NCBI RefSeq assembly: GCF_900101295.1
Contig: NZ_FOIL01000022.1
Span: 1 to 48,889, forward strand
Direction: 5' to 3'
DNA length: 48,889 nt
Source of the DNA: [Clostridium] aminophilum
Lineage (GTDB): Bacteria; Bacillota; Clostridia; Lachnospirales; Lachnospiraceae
Under the pieces are notes generated by a model that saw only the letters and a program-made list of their open reading frames with translations, did no database searches and had not been told where the DNA came from. Within the stretch, counting starts at the first letter, position 1. Every line of letters starts with the position of its first letter. A program made the position numbers and the translations under genes. This document shows positions 16,320-25,709 of this stretch, one piece after another.

Positions 16320-16348
16320 ATTCTATTATGGGGAAAATGCAAAGTCAA
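16320..16348 (-). promoter_or_regulatory. Promoter for the activase-like gene
   Basis: On the minus strand, TTGACT and TAGAAT are spaced exactly 17 bases, about 100 bases upstream of the start codon. Confidence 0.65.
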
Positions 16349-16433
16349 GGGCGCTTCGCCTTTTTGGGGATAATGACCGTTTTCGCCCTGCGCATGTTCA
16401 TTTTTTTGTCATGGATTTCATGCTGAAAACAGG

Positions 16434-16462
16434 TTGCACGGGACGATTAAAAAGATTATTAT
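16434..16462 (+). promoter_or_regulatory. Promoter for the VanW-family gene
   Basis: TTGCAC (16434-16439) and TATTAT (16457-16462) are spaced 17 bases. The 368-base divergent region 16218-16585 also holds the opposite promoter and short hairpins; no gene is seen in it. Confidence 0.5.
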
Positions 16463-16585
16463 TTTATTTACGGGCTTAAAAAAGACCCGATAATATAAAT
16501 ATGTAGTTTTTAATCCGCTAACCGGAAAAATGAACCGTATGGGATTGCATTCGGGTCGGATGCGGAGCGGATTTAAGGGAGAATA

Positions 16586-18613
16586 ATGTCTAATTACAGC
16601 GAGCGCAGGGATTCATCAGAGAGAAATTACAGACATGCAGGATCAGAAGGCAGAGCCGGCAGCGGGGCGAGAAGAAACGCGAACGGAGAGACGAGAGGCG
16701 CAAGGTCCTCCGGACGGTCATCGTCAAGAAACGGAGTCGGAATGAGCCATTCCACCCGGAATTATGATCGCAGAACATCCGGTGAGCATTACCGCGGCGG
16801 AAGAGGCGGCTCCGGCAGAAGATCCGGCGGAAGAAAGGGACGCAGAAACGACAGAGGTATTTTCATTCTGGCAGGTGTTCTGGCGGCTCTCATTATTGTG
16901 GCCATTGCCATCGCGGCAGTCAAGGGACACGGAGGCGGCGAGACTTCGGAGACCAGTGCGGAGGAGACGATTTCCAAAGAGAAGATGGCTGTGGATGTTC
17001 TCGTCGATTATTCTGCGATCAAGGGAAGCGGCGATAAGGCGGTTCTCAACCTGAAGGGACTCGACCGGGAGACAGCCGGAAAGAAACTGAAAGAGACTTA
17101 CAGCTGGTCCATGAAGGTTCTGAACACCAACCCGGATCTGGATAACTTCAAGATGCCGACCATTTCCCGGAAGGCGGAAGCCGAGAAAGAGACCGGTGCG
17201 GATTCCGAGGGTACCGTCTACGAGGTGGAAGTCGATGATCCGCTGGCAAATGTCACCATCATGCCGGAGAAGGAACAGTTTGAAGTTCCGGATGTGATCG
17301 GAGAGGAGATCGATCTTCTTCTCGATAAAATCTATGAAGAAAAACTCGGCATCCGGATCAACCGCACCACCGATGCGGCTCTTGCGACCGCAGAACTGCA
17401 GAGCGGCGCGGAGACTGCTGCGCAGGAAGCGGACTATACACTGGAACTTCCGGAATTTAATAAGCTGGCCAAGGAATATGCTTCCCAGCTGGCTGTGATC
17501 TGGGAGGACAAGCCAAAGAACGGCGACATCGCTTCCCTGAACAAAGAGACCGGTAAGTGGGTGTTCGGCGGATTTGAGGACGGATACAGATTCAACAGCG
17601 ACAAGATCGCCGAAAAACTTGCGAAAGCGATGAAGGACGGTGATTATTCCGCGGAGATCAAGGCGGACGGAGAAGTGGTTTCCGGATCGGCTGCATCCTC
17701 CAAAGATAAGTATAAGACCATGGCGACATTCACTACGCACACTACGGCCAATGAAGTCCGCAACAAGAATGTCAAGCTGGCTGCGCAGGCCATCGACGGA
17801 ACCGTGCTCCGTCCGGGTGAGGAATTCTCGTTCAACACGACGGTCGGTGAGCGGACCGAGGCAAAGGGCTTCGGCGCGGCAGGCGCGTATAACAACGGTG
17901 AGGTTGTACAGGAGATCGGAGGTGGCGTATGCCAGGTTTCCTCGACTCTCTTCAATGCAGTATTCCGCGCAGGTCTTACCACGACCTACCGCAGATCCCA
18001 CACCTTTGAGCCGAGCTATGTAACACCGGGTATGGACGCAACCGTTTCCTGGGGCGGGCCGGATTACCGGTTTGTCAACAATTCCGACCATGCAATCGGT
18101 ATCCGCGCATCTTATTCGGACCGCACCTGCACCGTATCCATCTATGGAGTGCCGGTTCTGGAAGACGGAGAAAAATGGTCTCTGGAATCCAAAAAGGTCA
18201 AGGATCTTCCGATGGCGGAGCCGCAGGAGATCACAACCGGAACCCCGACCAAGGGAACCGCCGGAAGCGTCTGGGAAGTATACAAAGTGGTGACAAAAGA
18301 CGGAAAAGAGTCGTCCCGCAAGCTGGATCACACAACCAATTATAAGGGCCATACGCCGACGTTCCTGAAGGGAACCGGGGAATCTTCTTCCGAGAGTGAG
18401 TCGGCTGAGAACGAGTCCGGATCGGCAGGAGAGACGGCAGAGCCGACGGCGCCGGGCAGCGAGACAACGGCTGCGTCCGCTGCACATTCCACAGAGAGTG
18501 AGCACAAGACGACGGCAGCGGCTACCACGGAAGCGGAAGCCAAGCATCCGGCGGATGAAACTACCGCTCATGCGGTGGTACAGCATGCCGGCGCGCCGAC
18601 CGCGGCGAACTGA
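16586..18613 (+). CDS. VanW family membrane-anchored protein with G5-like region
   Basis: 675-residue envelope protein of unknown function. Residues 1-90 are a basic, Arg/Ser/Gly-rich cytoplasmic tail; about 91-112 are one membrane helix (FILAGVLAALIIVAIAIAAV). The outside part has a peptidoglycan-binding-like region, then a VanW domain (about 378-510) with the hallmark EIGGGVCQVSSTLFNAV. After it comes a short G5-like stretch (about 555-600) and a Ser/Thr/Glu/Ala-rich tail (600-675). VanW occurs beside some vancomycin resistance operons, but genes of this type are common in Clostridia and no other van genes are present. An AAGGGAG ribosome-binding site precedes the ATG. Confidence 0.88.
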   Translation: MSNYSERRDSSERNYRHAGSEGRAGSGARRNANGETRGARSSGRSSSRNGVGMSHSTRNYDRRTSGEHYRGGRGGSGRRSGGRKGRRNDRGIFILAGVLAALIIVAIAIAAVKGHGGGETSETSAEETISKEKMAVDVLVDYSAIKGSGDKAVLNLKGLDRETAGKKLKETYSWSMKVLNTNPDLDNFKMPTISRKAEAEKETGADSEGTVYEVEVDDPLANVTIMPEKEQFEVPDVIGEEIDLLLDKIYEEKLGIRINRTTDAALATAELQSGAETAAQEADYTLELPEFNKLAKEYASQLAVIWEDKPKNGDIASLNKETGKWVFGGFEDGYRFNSDKIAEKLAKAMKDGDYSAEIKADGEVVSGSAASSKDKYKTMATFTTHTTANEVRNKNVKLAAQAIDGTVLRPGEEFSFNTTVGERTEAKGFGAAGAYNNGEVVQEIGGGVCQVSSTLFNAVFRAGLTTTYRRSHTFEPSYVTPGMDATVSWGGPDYRFVNNSDHAIGIRASYSDRTCTVSIYGVPVLEDGEKWSLESKKVKDLPMAEPQEITTGTPTKGTAGSVWEVYKVVTKDGKESSRKLDHTTNYKGHTPTFLKGTGESSSESESAENESGSAGETAEPTAPGSETTAASAAHSTESEHKTTAAATTEAEAKHPADETTAHAVVQHAGAPTAAN

Positions 18614-18672
18614 TTGCCGGGACCGTCCGGATCAACCGGAAAAAGAAAAATAAGAAAAAAAGCGAAAAAAGC

Positions 18673-18712
18673 CCCGGGGCGTCGGTGATATCCGATGCCC
18701 CGGGACTTTCTT
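18673..18712. terminator. Bidirectional terminator between the VanW gene and the CoA-transferase gene
   Basis: CCCGGGGCGTCGG (18673-18685) pairs with CCGATGCCCCGGG (18692-18704). Read on the minus strand it is followed by GCTTTTTTC, so it best serves the CoA-transferase; on the plus strand the tail is ACTTTCTT. Confidence 0.82.
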
Positions 18713-18726
18713 CGCTAAGATGAAAA

Positions 18727-20073
18727 TTATCTCTTGTTGGAGTTTCTCCAGATGCCCATCTTTTCGGCATCCTTGATCAGCTGATCGCGGAACTGCGGAT
18801 GCGCGATGCTGATGAGACGCTCGGCTCTCTGCCACATGGAGCAGCCCTTCAGGTTGACCATGCCGTATTCGGTTACCACGTACATGGTAGCGGTTCTCGG
18901 ATCGGTGGCTGTCGCACCTTCCGCCAGTGTCGGACGGATACGGGACTGCAGCTCGCCGCCCTTCGGCTGGAAGGTGGAGGACATGCAGATAAAGCTCTTT
19001 CCGCCCTTGGACATGTATGCGCCCATGACGAAGTCGAGCTGACCGCCGGTTCCGGAGATCTGATGGAAGCCGTTGGACTCGGCGTTGACCTGACCGAAGA
19101 GGTCGATGTCAACCGCATTGTTGATGGAGATGAAGTTGTCAAGCTGAGCGACAACGTACGGATCGTTGGTGTAGTTGACACAGGAGCTCATGCAGCCCGG
19201 GTTGTGATCCAGGAAGTCATAGAGCTTCTTGGTGCCGGCACCGAACGCATAAGCCTGACGGCCCTTGTCGATGTTCTTCTTGGCGCCGGTGATCTTTCCG
19301 GCATTGTAAATATCGACGAACGCGTCAACATACATTTCGGTGTGAACGCCGAGGTCCTTCAGATCGGACTCTGCGATCATGGCACCGACGGTATTCGGCA
19401 TTCCGCCGATGCCGAGCTGCAGGCAGGCACCGTTCGGAATCTCCGGAACGATGAGGTTTGCCACGGCACGGTCCACATCGGTCGGCTCTCCACCTCCGCC
19501 GAGTTCTGCGATGGCCGGGTTTTCACCTTCCACGATCATGTCGACGTCGGAGATGTGAATCTCGGACTCGGTTCCGCCGAAGCAGTACGGCATATTGGTG
19601 TTGACCTCAACGATGACCTTTTTTGCTGTCTCGCATACAGCGGCCAGGTGGGAGGCGTTCGGACCGAAGTTGAAGTAGCCGTGCTCATCCATCGGAGCAA
19701 CCTGGAATACGGCGACATCCGGCGTCGGAACATTTCCGTCACGGTAGTATCTCGGGAGTTCGCAGTAGCGGATCGGAGCATAATAAGCATAGCCTGCCTT
19801 GACAGCCTTTCTCTCGATACCGCTCAGATGCCAGGAGTTCCATGCCAGATGCTCACCCGGATTCTCGATCTTGAAGATCTCCGGTACCCAGCAGAGGATA
19901 CCGCCGCGGAAGTTCACATCGTGAAGTTCCGGCATTCTCTTGGCAATTTCACGGTCTACTGCCACCGGAGTTCCGGTTGTCCATCCGTAATCTACCCAGT
20001 CACCGGATTTTACAACAGAAGCAGCCTGTGCGGCAGAAACCAGCTTTTCCTGGTACATTTTCTGAAAATCCAT
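18727..20073 (-). CDS. but: Butyryl-CoA:acetate CoA-transferase (4-hydroxybutyrate CoA-transferase family)
   Basis: Last step of butyrate formation: transfers CoA from butyryl-CoA to acetate. The 448-residue protein matches Lachnospiraceae But enzymes closely along its length: [53 protein letters not shown]. The Glu in HTEM (about 246) aligns with the catalytic glutamate of the family. Related enzymes prefer 4-hydroxybutyrate or propionate, so specificity is inferred from similarity and from the divergent butyrate genes. The ATG at 20073 is chosen over 20160 because AAGGTGA precedes it and the longer start overlaps the promoter. Confidence 0.88.
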   Translation of the reverse strand: MDFQKMYQEKLVSAAQAASVVKSGDWVDYGWTTGTPVAVDREIAKRMPELHDVNFRGGILCWVPEIFKIENPGEHLAWNSWHLSGIERKAVKAGYAYYAPIRYCELPRYYRDGNVPTPDVAVFQVAPMDEHGYFNFGPNASHLAAVCETAKKVIVEVNTNMPYCFGGTESEIHISDVDMIVEGENPAIAELGGGGEPTDVDRAVANLIVPEIPNGACLQLGIGGMPNTVGAMIAESDLKDLGVHTEMYVDAFVDIYNAGKITGAKKNIDKGRQAYAFGAGTKKLYDFLDHNPGCMSSCVNYTNDPYVVAQLDNFISINNAVDIDLFGQVNAESNGFHQISGTGGQLDFVMGAYMSKGGKSFICMSSTFQPKGGELQSRIRPTLAEGATATDPRTATMYVVTEYGMVNLKGCSMWQRAERLISIAHPQFRDQLIKDAEKMGIWRNSNKR

Positions 20074-20131
20074 TCTGTTCACCTTGTCTTTCTTTATTAT
20101 AGTAGGCAAATTATTATAGATAGCCTGTTCA

Positions 20132-20160
20132 AGTGTAACATCGCGAAAAAACATTGTCAA
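20132..20160 (-). promoter_or_regulatory. Promoter for the CoA-transferase gene
   Basis: On the minus strand, TTGACA (20155-20160) and TACACT (20132-20137) are spaced 17 bases. It is divergent from the thl promoter, with about 70 bases between the two -35 elements. Confidence 0.75.
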
Positions 20161-20231
20161 TTAAACACAATGGAAGGGAAAGAAACCGACATAATAAATT
20201 GTAAAATAACTATAATAATCCGCCGAATGCT

Positions 20232-20260
20232 TTGACACGTTTTATGCATTGCGATATAAT
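20232..20260 (+). promoter_or_regulatory. Consensus promoter for thl
   Basis: TTGACA (20232-20237) and TATAAT (20255-20260), both perfect, with a 17-base spacer. This predicts very strong expression of the thiolase gene. Confidence 0.88.
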
Positions 20261-20333
20261 GAGGAAGCTATGATGAATAAGTGTCGATTCCGGTAGGGGA
20301 TCGGCGGACGTATCTTAAGGAGGATTCTACACT

Positions 20334-21515
20334 ATGGCAAAGAAAGTCGTAATTGCAAGCGCTTGCCGTACAGCAGTTGGTAAGATGGGCGGTGCGCTCA
20401 GCACAGTACCGGCAGCAGAACTTGGTGCTGTTGTTATCAAGGAGGCACTCAACCGTGCAGGCGTAAAACCGGAGATGGTTGACGAAGTTCTTATGGGTTG
20501 CGTAATCCAGGCAGGTCAGGGACAGAACGTTGCAAGACAGGCAACACTGAAGGCTGGACTTCCGATCGAGGTTCCGGCAGTTACCATCAACGTTGTTTGC
20601 GGTTCCGGTCTTAACTGTGTAAATATGGCAGCAGACATGATCCTTGCAGGCGATGCTGATATCGTGGTTGCAGGCGGTATGGAGAGCATGTCTCTGGCAC
20701 CGTTCGCGCTGATGAAGGCACGTTTCGGTTACAGAATGAACAATGGTGTTCTGGTAGATACCATGATCAAGGATGCTCTTTGGGATGCATTTAACGATTA
20801 TCACATGATCCGCACAGCGGACAATGTTGCTGCAAAGTGGAATCTTACACGCGAAGAGCTTGACGAGTTCGCAGTAAAGAGCCAGAACAAGGCTGAGGCT
20901 GCTCAGGCTGCGGGCGCATTCAAGAAGGAGATCGTTCCGGTTGAGGTAAAGGGCAAGAAGGGTGCTGTTACGGTCGTAGATTCCGATGAAGGCATCCGCG
21001 TAGGCTGCACATACGATTCCGTTGCAAAGCTTAAGCCGATCAACGCAGACGGTGTTACCACAGCAGGAAACGCTTCCGGTATCAACGACGGCGCAGCAGC
21101 AGTTGTTGTTATGAGCGAAGAGAAGGCAAAAGAACTCGGCATCAAGCCGATGGCAACATGGGTAGGCGGTGCGCTTGCAGGCGTTGATCCGACCATCATG
21201 GGTATCGGTCCGGTTGCTGCAACAAAGAAAGTTCTTGCAAAGACAGGCCTTAAGGTATCTGATCTTGATGTATACGAGGCAAATGAAGCATTTGCTGCAC
21301 AGTCCGTTGCAGTAGGCAAGGAACTCGGTTTTGATCTCGAGAAGCTGAACCCGAACGGCGGTGCAATCGCAATCGGCCATCCGGTTGGTGCTTCCGGCTG
21401 CCGTATCCTTGTTACACTTCTTCACGAGATGGAAGCTAAGGATCTGAAGAGAGGCCTTGCTACTCTGTGCATCGGCGGTGGCATGGGATGCGCTACAATC
21501 GTAGAGCGCGACTAA
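20334..21515 (+). CDS. thl: Acetyl-CoA acetyltransferase (thiolase)
   Basis: Condenses two acetyl-CoA to acetoacetyl-CoA, the first step of the butyrate pathway. At 393 residues it has the standard length, with nucleophilic Cys89 in VVCGSGLN, the NEAFAAQ motif, His in [10 protein letters not shown] and the second active cysteine in [15 protein letters not shown] precedes the ATG. Codon choice (many GCA, GTT and CTT) differs from the GCG/GCC-rich housekeeping genes nearby and suggests high expression. It has a consensus promoter and a perfect 11-bp terminator just after it, so it is probably largely monocistronic. Confidence 0.96.
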   Translation: MAKKVVIASACRTAVGKMGGALSTVPAAELGAVVIKEALNRAGVKPEMVDEVLMGCVIQAGQGQNVARQATLKAGLPIEVPAVTINVVCGSGLNCVNMAADMILAGDADIVVAGGMESMSLAPFALMKARFGYRMNNGVLVDTMIKDALWDAFNDYHMIRTADNVAAKWNLTREELDEFAVKSQNKAEAAQAAGAFKKEIVPVEVKGKKGAVTVVDSDEGIRVGCTYDSVAKLKPINADGVTTAGNASGINDGAAAVVVMSEEKAKELGIKPMATWVGGALAGVDPTIMGIGPVAATKKVLAKTGLKVSDLDVYEANEAFAAQSVAVGKELGFDLEKLNPNGGAIAIGHPVGASGCRILVTLLHEMEAKDLKRGLATLCIGGGMGCATIVERD

Positions 21516-21526
21516 TATAATTCGGT

Positions 21527-21561
21527 GCAGGTTCTGCAGAGTATCGCAGAACCTGCCCTTT
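21527..21561 (+). terminator. Terminator after thl
   Basis: GCAGGTTCTGC (21527-21537) and GCAGAACCTGC (21546-21556) form a perfect 11-bp stem, followed by CCTTT. The T-run is short, so some read-through to crt is possible. A second small hairpin (TGCTTTA/TAAAGCA) lies at about 21563-21592. Confidence 0.75.
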
Positions 21562-21761
21562 CTGCTTTATGGAACTTTAACACAGTAAAGCATTTGCACG
21601 GAACGGGGCCTATCAGCCGATCCGGGCTGTGAGCGGCGGATTGTGTGTTCCAGCAAGGCAGAATCCGTAGGTTTCTGAATTTTGATAAACCTTGTGAGGT
21701 ATGATCGGACTCAGAGCCGACAAGTATGGTATGGCGATAGGACAAAGAGGAGAAAAAGGAA

Positions 21762-22538
21762 ATGAGTCTTGTTCTTTATGAAGTCGAAGATTCGGTCGGA
21801 ATCATCACAATCAACAGACCGGAAGTGCTGAATGCACTGAACTCTGCGGTTCTGGATGAACTGCGGGATGTTCTCAGAAAAGTTGATATCAATACCGTTC
21901 GCTGTCTGATTGTAACCGGTGCGGGCGATAAGTCCTTTGTTGCCGGTGCAGACATCGCTGAGATGAAGAATCTCAACTCCAGAGAGGCGATGGAATTCAG
22001 CGTTAAGGGAAACAATGTTTTTGAAAACCTTGCAAAGTTCCCGATTCCGGTTATCGCAGCAGTAAACGGATATGCACTTGGCGGCGGATGTGAGCTCTGC
22101 CTTTCCTGCGATATCCGTATCTGTTCCGAGAATGCGGTATTCGGTCAGCCGGAGACAGGCCTCGGAATCACACCGGGATTCGGCGGAACACAGAGACTGA
22201 TCCGTATGGTCGGCGAAGGTATGGCAAAGCAGATGATCTATACCGCCCGCAACATCAAGTCCGACGAGGCATATCGCATCGGACTGGTAAACAGCGTACA
22301 TCCGGTTGGCGAAGTTCTGAATGCTGCGAAAAAGATCGCAAAGCAGATCGCGGCAAATGCGCCGATCGCGGTTCGCGCTTCCAAGGAGGCAATCCACAGA
22401 GGACGTCTTCTTCCGATCGAAGGCGGAAAGCTGGTTGAGGAGAGAGCATTCGGTATCTGCTTCGAGACACACGATCAGCAGGAAGGAATGGGCGCATTCC
22501 TCGAGAAGAGAAAAGAGAAGAAATTTACAAACAACTAA
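21762..22538 (+). CDS. crt: 3-hydroxybutyryl-CoA dehydratase (crotonase)
   Basis: Enoyl-CoA hydratase family enzyme that dehydrates 3-hydroxybutyryl-CoA to crotonyl-CoA. It has 258 residues, with the oxyanion-hole segment AGADIAEM (61-68), GGGCELCLSCD holding Glu111, and PETGLGITPGFGG holding Glu131, the two catalytic acids of the family. GAGGAG precedes the ATG. It lies between thl and hbd but is bounded by a terminator upstream and a possible promoter downstream. I saw no clear promoter in the 246-base gap before it. Confidence 0.94.
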   Translation: MSLVLYEVEDSVGIITINRPEVLNALNSAVLDELRDVLRKVDINTVRCLIVTGAGDKSFVAGADIAEMKNLNSREAMEFSVKGNNVFENLAKFPIPVIAAVNGYALGGGCELCLSCDIRICSENAVFGQPETGLGITPGFGGTQRLIRMVGEGMAKQMIYTARNIKSDEAYRIGLVNSVHPVGEVLNAAKKIAKQIAANAPIAVRASKEAIHRGRLLPIEGGKLVEERAFGICFETHDQQEGMGAFLEKRKEKKFTNN

Positions 22539-22581
22539 TGTATGGTATTCATTCTTCTTATGACATTTTTACAGATATTGT

Positions 22582-22610
22582 TTGCAAATTAACATTGTTT
22601 CTATTATTAT
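22582..22610 (+). promoter_or_regulatory. Possible promoter for hbd
   Basis: TTGCAA (22582-22587) and TATTAT (22605-22610) are spaced 17 bases in AT-rich sequence, about 125 bases before hbd. Confidence 0.5.
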
Positions 22611-22669
22611 AGTTATTGGCGGATCTATTGACACAGATTTAACTAACAGAAATGACAGTTGTGTGTTAC

Positions 22670-22707
22670 GGATCCTCTCACGATCTGATGATTCATCGTG
22701 AGTATCC
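22670..22707 (+). promoter_or_regulatory. Hairpin in the hbd leader
   Basis: CTCACGAT (22677-22684) pairs with ATCGTGAG (22695-22702), and an outer GGAT pairs with ATCC (22670-22673 with 22704-22707). No T-run follows; the hbd Shine-Dalgarno (AGGAGG) begins about 16 bases later. Confidence 0.5.
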
Positions 22708-22734
22708 GGTTTAATTAAGTAGGAGGATTTCAAA

Positions 22735-23571
22735 ATGAAGGTTGCTGTTATTGGCGCTGGAACTATGGGTTCAGGAATCGGACAGGCATTTGCACAGTAT
22801 GAAGGCTGCGATACCGTATATCTCTGCGATATCAAGCAGGAATTTGCTGACGGCGGCAAGGCTAAGATCCAGAAGAACCTGGAGAAACTGGTTTCCAAGG
22901 GCAAGATGGAGCAGGCACAGGCTGATGCGATCATCGCAAAGATCAAGACAGGACTGAAGGATATCTGCGGAGATGCGGATCTCGTTGTAGAAGCTGCAAT
23001 CGAGAACCTTGCCATTAAGCAGCAGACATTCCAGGAACTGGACAAGATCTGCAAGCCGGAGACCATTTTTGCGACTAACACATCTTCTCTTTCCGTAACT
23101 GCGGTTTCCAAGGGCGTTAACAGACCGGTTATCGGTATGCACTTCTTTAACCCGGCTCCGGTAATGAAATTAATTGAAGTTATCGCAGGCCTTAATACTC
23201 CGCAGGAAATTGTCGATAAGATTGTAGAGATCAGTGAAGCGATCGGCAAGACTCCGGTTCAGGTCAACGAGGGACCGGGCTTTGTTGTCAACCGTATCCT
23301 GATTCCGATGATCAATGAAGCAATCGGTATCTATGCACAGGGAATCGCTTCTGTTGAGGGTATCGATACCGCTATGAAACTTGGCGCAAACCACCCGATG
23401 GGCCCGCTGGCACTCGGCGATCTGATCGGTCTGGATGTTGTACTTGCTATTATGGAAGTAATGCAGGCTGAGACTGGTGATCCGAAGTATCGTCCGGAAC
23501 CGCTTCTGAGAAAGATGGTTCGCGGCGGAAAGCTCGGACGCAAGACCGGAGAAGGTTTCTACAAGTATTGA
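22735..23571 (+). CDS. hbd: 3-hydroxybutyryl-CoA dehydrogenase
   Basis: NAD(P)H-dependent reduction of acetoacetyl-CoA to 3-hydroxybutyryl-CoA. It has 278 residues, with the N-terminal Rossmann motif [17 protein letters not shown] (4-20), the catalytic region [15 protein letters not shown], and the C-terminal [16 protein letters not shown] of the dimerisation domain. TAGGAGG precedes the ATG. It probably starts its own transcript from the promoter at 22582, with a leader hairpin. Confidence 0.95.
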   Translation: MKVAVIGAGTMGSGIGQAFAQYEGCDTVYLCDIKQEFADGGKAKIQKNLEKLVSKGKMEQAQADAIIAKIKTGLKDICGDADLVVEAAIENLAIKQQTFQELDKICKPETIFATNTSSLSVTAVSKGVNRPVIGMHFFNPAPVMKLIEVIAGLNTPQEIVDKIVEISEAIGKTPVQVNEGPGFVVNRILIPMINEAIGIYAQGIASVEGIDTAMKLGANHPMGPLALGDLIGLDVVLAIMEVMQAETGDPKYRPEPLLRKMVRGGKLGRKTGEGFYKY

Positions 23572-23608
23572 TCCGCGGACTCGCATGCGAGTTCTGAATG
23601 TGGCCGCT

Positions 23609-23634
23609 GGGGCGGTTTTTACAGCCGCCCTTTA
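23609..23634 (+). terminator. Weak terminator between hbd and bcd
   Basis: GGGCGG and CCGCCC pair around a T-rich loop, followed by TTTAAAA. The short T-run suggests partial termination and read-through to bcd. Confidence 0.5.
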
Positions 23635-23668
23635 AAAGGTATATATTTTATGATGGAGGACAAGAAAC

Positions 23669-24823
23669 ATGGATTTTACACTGGACAAACAGCATGAAAT
23701 GGCGAGAAAGTTATTCCATGACTTCGCCGAGACTGAGGTAAAACCGCTCGCTCAGGAAATCGATGAGACAGAAGAATTCCCGAGAGAGACAGTAGCAAAG
23801 ATGCAGAAATACGGATTCCTGGGAATTCCGTTCCCGAAGGAGTACGGCGGCCAGGGAGCTGATGAGCTTACCTACGCTATGTGTGTAGAGGAGCTTTCCA
23901 AGGTTTGTGGTACCACAGGAGTTATCGTATCTGCACACACTTCTCTGTGCGGCGACCCGATCTGGGAGTTCGGTACAGAAGAGCAGAAGCAGAAGTTCCT
24001 CAGACCGCTGGCTTCCGGCGAGAAGCTTGGCGCTTTCGGACTTACTGAGCCGGGTGCTGGTACGGATGCTCAGGGTCAGCAGACAAAGGCTGTTCTTGAC
24101 GGTGATGAGTGGGTTCTGAACGGTTCCAAGTGCTTCATCACAAACGGTAAAGAGGCTGATATCTACATCGTTATCGCTGTTACCGGTAAGGTAGAGAAGC
24201 ACGGAAGAATGATGAAGGAAATCTCTGCATTTATCGTTGAGAAGGGAACTCCGGGCTTCACATTCGGAACAAAAGAGAACAAGATGGGTATCCACGCTTC
24301 CGCGACATACGAGCTGATCTTCACAGACTGCCGTATTCCGAAGGAGAACCTCCTTGGATCTCTTGGACAGGGATTCAAGATCGCAATGCACACTCTGGAC
24401 GGCGGACGTATCGGTATCGCTTCTCAGGCGCTTGGTCTTGCAGAGGGCGCACTCGAGAGAACCATCGAGTACGTTAAGGAGAGAAAGCAGTTCGGACGAA
24501 CTCTGGCACAGTTCCAGAACACTCAGTTCCAGCTTGCTGACATGGCTACAAAGACAAAGGCAGCTCAGATGCTTGTTTACAGAGCAGCTATGGCGAAGGA
24601 TACTCAGAAGGTATTCTCCGTTGAGGCAGCTATGGCGAAGCTTTATGCAGCAGAGACCGCTATGGAAGTTACAACAAAGGCTGTTCAGCTCCACGGTGGT
24701 TACGGCTACATGAAGGAGTACGATGTTGAGCGTATGATGCGTGATGCGAAGATCACCGAGATCTACGAGGGAACATCTGAGGTTCAGAGAATGGTTATCT
24801 CCGGTAACATTCTGAAAGACTGA
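23669..24823 (+). CDS. bcd: Butyryl-CoA dehydrogenase
   Basis: FAD acyl-CoA dehydrogenase that reduces crotonyl-CoA to butyryl-CoA with EtfAB. It has 384 residues. The FAD and substrate loop [15 protein letters not shown] and the Arg/Gln-rich [13 protein letters not shown] are present. The catalytic base Glu367 lies in [11 protein letters not shown], the position used by short-chain acyl-CoA and butyryl-CoA dehydrogenases. GGAGG precedes the ATG. etfB and etfA follow closely, forming the usual bcd-etfBA unit. Codon use again looks like a highly expressed gene. Confidence 0.95.
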   Translation: MDFTLDKQHEMARKLFHDFAETEVKPLAQEIDETEEFPRETVAKMQKYGFLGIPFPKEYGGQGADELTYAMCVEELSKVCGTTGVIVSAHTSLCGDPIWEFGTEEQKQKFLRPLASGEKLGAFGLTEPGAGTDAQGQQTKAVLDGDEWVLNGSKCFITNGKEADIYIVIAVTGKVEKHGRMMKEISAFIVEKGTPGFTFGTKENKMGIHASATYELIFTDCRIPKENLLGSLGQGFKIAMHTLDGGRIGIASQALGLAEGALERTIEYVKERKQFGRTLAQFQNTQFQLADMATKTKAAQMLVYRAAMAKDTQKVFSVEAAMAKLYAAETAMEVTTKAVQLHGGYGYMKEYDVERMMRDAKITEIYEGTSEVQRMVISGNILKD

Positions 24824-24888
24824 TAAAACAAGCGACAAGACGACGTATCGAATGATATGTAATCATAAGAATAAGGAGTGAATATACC

Positions 24889-25680
24889 GTGAAAATTGTA
24901 GTATGCATTAAGCAGGTTCCGGATACCAAAGGCGGAGTTAAGTTTAACCCGGATGGCACTCTTAACAGAGGCGCAATGCTTGCCATCATGAACCCGGATG
25001 ACAAGGCAGGACTTGAGGCAGCACTTAGACTGAAAGATCAGTACGGCGCACACGTTACCGTTGTAACCATGGGTCTTCCGAAGGCTGAGGAAGTTCTTCG
25101 TGAGGCTATGGCAATGGGCGCTGACGAGGGTATCCTTGTTACCGACCGTGTTCTCGGCGGTGCTGATACATGGGCAACATCCCAGACTATCGCAGGTGCA
25201 CTGAGAAATCTTGAATATGATCTGATCATCACAGGCCGTCAGGCGATCGATGGCGATACCGCTCAGGTAGGTCCGCAGATCTCCGAGCATCTTCAGATCC
25301 CGGTAATCTCCTACGCTCAGAAGATCGTAGAGGTTAACGAGGCTGAGAAGTACATCGTTGTTGAGCGTCAGTACGACGACAGATATCACGTTGTAAAGGC
25401 ACAGCTTCCGTGCCTTGTAACAGCTCTCGCAGAGCTTAACGAGCCGAGATACATGACTCCGGGCGGCATCTTCGATGCTTATGCAAAGGACATCACTGTA
25501 TGGCACAGAGCAGATCTGAAGGACGTTCTTGATTCCAACCTCGGACTTGCAGGCTCTCCGACAAAGATCGCGAAGGCTTCCGATAAGGTTAGAAAGGGCG
25601 CTGGACAGAAGTTCGAGCTTGATCCGGCTGCTGCAGCTGACAAGATCGTTGAGACACTGGCACAGAAGCATATTATCTGA
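24889..25680 (+). CDS. etfB: Electron transfer flavoprotein, beta subunit
   Basis: 263-residue beta subunit of the EtfAB complex. In Clostridia this complex bifurcates electrons from NADH to crotonyl-CoA (through Bcd) and to ferredoxin. Visible family features are the N-terminal KIVVCIKQVPDT, the DPADE-like nucleotide-binding segment around MAMGADEGILVTD, and the signature GRQAIDGDTAQVGPQ (about 119-133). AAGGAG lies before the ATG. It sits 65 bases after bcd and 29 bases before etfA. Bifurcation is inferred from context, not proven by sequence alone. Confidence 0.95.
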   Translation: MKIVVCIKQVPDTKGGVKFNPDGTLNRGAMLAIMNPDDKAGLEAALRLKDQYGAHVTVVTMGLPKAEEVLREAMAMGADEGILVTDRVLGGADTWATSQTIAGALRNLEYDLIITGRQAIDGDTAQVGPQISEHLQIPVISYAQKIVEVNEAEKYIVVERQYDDRYHVVKAQLPCLVTALAELNEPRYMTPGGIFDAYAKDITVWHRADLKDVLDSNLGLAGSPTKIAKASDKVRKGAGQKFELDPAAAADKIVETLAQKHII

Positions 25681-25709
25681 TCAGACTATAGAAGAGAGTG
25701 GTGAATAGA

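Noticed and set aside
16586-18613. VanW-family gene as a vancomycin resistance gene
   Set aside because: No vanH, vanA/B, vanX or vanRS genes are present, and VanW-domain proteins are common chromosomal proteins in Clostridia.
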